A stretch of 7,173 bases of DNA, taken from contig JANSYB010000100.1 of assembly GCA_024742655.1 (NCBI GenBank), forward strand, positions 1 through 7,173. Reading direction: 5' to 3'. Each line of letters opens with the position of its first letter. Within the stretch, counting starts at the first letter, position 1. Positions 6,888 through 7,173 of this stretch are shown one piece after another. The translations under genes were made by a program, and so were the position numbers. A model generated the notes under the pieces. The model did not search any database. It was not told the origin of the DNA and was given only the letters and a program-made list of their open reading frames with translations. This DNA comes from Paracoccaceae bacterium (GTDB lineage: Bacteria > Pseudomonadota > Alphaproteobacteria > Rhodobacterales > Rhodobacteraceae).

Positions 6888-7173
6888 TGGACAAGGTCAG
6901 CTTTACCCAGATGAAGGACGGCACCAGGGAGGATTACGAATTCCTGACCGCCCACGAGATCGACCACACCAAGCACACCGCCAAGCGGCTGCTCAAGGCA
7001 TTGGTGGAGCTGGATGAAAGCCTGTCGGGCTACCAGATCACCCGGCTGGGCCATTCGGTGCAATCGGCCACGCGGGCGTGGCGTGATGGCGCGGATATCG
7101 ACTGGGTCGTCTCGGCGCTGTTGCACGATATCGGGGATATCTACGCGCCTTACAATCACGATGAATATGCCGC
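6884..7173 (+). CDS. HD-domain protein, PhnZ/TmpB-like candidate di-iron oxygenase, 3'-truncated
   Basis: The first 96 residues are visible; the gene runs off the window. Metal-binding positions of an HD protein are present: H57 in RLGHSVQSATRA, the H81-D82 doublet in ALLHDIGD, and probably H92 in APYNHDEYA. The 24-residue step from H57 to H81 equals that recalled between His34 and His58 of PhnZ, and RDGADxxxVVSALLHDIG resembles the PhnZ stretch RSGADNEMVLAALLHDLG. PhnZ and TmpB are mixed-valent di-iron oxygenases that break the C-P bond of 1-hydroxyphosphonates, releasing phosphate. The first 50 residues, with a His/Lys-rich HEIDHTKHTAK, are longer than the PhnZ head. The start at 6884 overlaps the dioxygenase stop (ATGA) and follows AGGAAGGGG by eight bases; an ATG at 6887 is possible. 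A conventional HD phosphohydrolase cannot be excluded without the missing C-terminal ligands. Confidence 0.8.
   Translation, partial: MMDKVSFTQMKDGTREDYEFLTAHEIDHTKHTAKRLLKALVELDESLSGYQITRLGHSVQSATRAWRDGADIDWVVSALLHDIGDIYAPYNHDEYA

Overview
The window looks like a chromosomal segment from a GC-rich alphaproteobacterium, most likely Rhodobacterales (Roseobacter-type). The reasons are strong G/C bias at third codon positions, the protein flavour (a short-headed PutA, and a rhomboid beginning MLPIRDHNPSG), and AT-rich hairpins standing out between GC-rich genes. This assignment is inference; no rRNA or other phylogenetic marker is present. No tRNA, rRNA, CRISPR array, insertion sequence or attachment site was seen.

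Left block, + strand (1-4099). The window opens inside putA, the bifunctional proline dehydrogenase / P5C dehydrogenase that turns proline into glutamate. It lacks its N-terminal part. After 31 bases follow a rhomboid intramembrane serine protease (2991-3734) and a small zinc-binding GFA/CENP-V-family protein (3731-4099), which overlap by four bases. A perfect 10-bp hairpin sits between putA and the rhomboid gene and contains the rhomboid start codon in its 3' arm.

Middle (4100-5903). Two AT-rich hairpins sharing two bases (4108-4161) separate convergent transcription units. On the - strand lie an inositol monophosphatase-family gene (suhB-like, 4166-4954) and, upstream of it, a LysR-family regulator (5007-5903). 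The 52-bp spacer plus the end of lysR holds a sigma70-like promoter candidate for suhB.

Right block (5904-7173). The LysR gene is divergent from a two-gene + strand unit: a PhyH-type Fe(II)/2-oxoglutarate dioxygenase (6006-6887) overlapped by four bases by an HD-domain protein (6884 onward, cut by the window end). The 102-bp divergent spacer holds a 9-3-9 palindrome with the T-N11-A arrangement of LysR-type operators. A PhyH-type hydroxylase coupled to a PhnZ/TmpB-like HD protein is the architecture of oxidative organophosphonate degradation. In that pathway (PhnY/PhnZ; PhnY*/PhnZ1; TmpA/TmpB with a different dioxygenase family) the first enzyme hydroxylates the carbon next to phosphorus and the di-iron HD oxygenase cleaves the C-P bond. 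This LysR-dioxygenase-HD divergon is the most interesting content of the window; its substrate cannot be read from the sequence.
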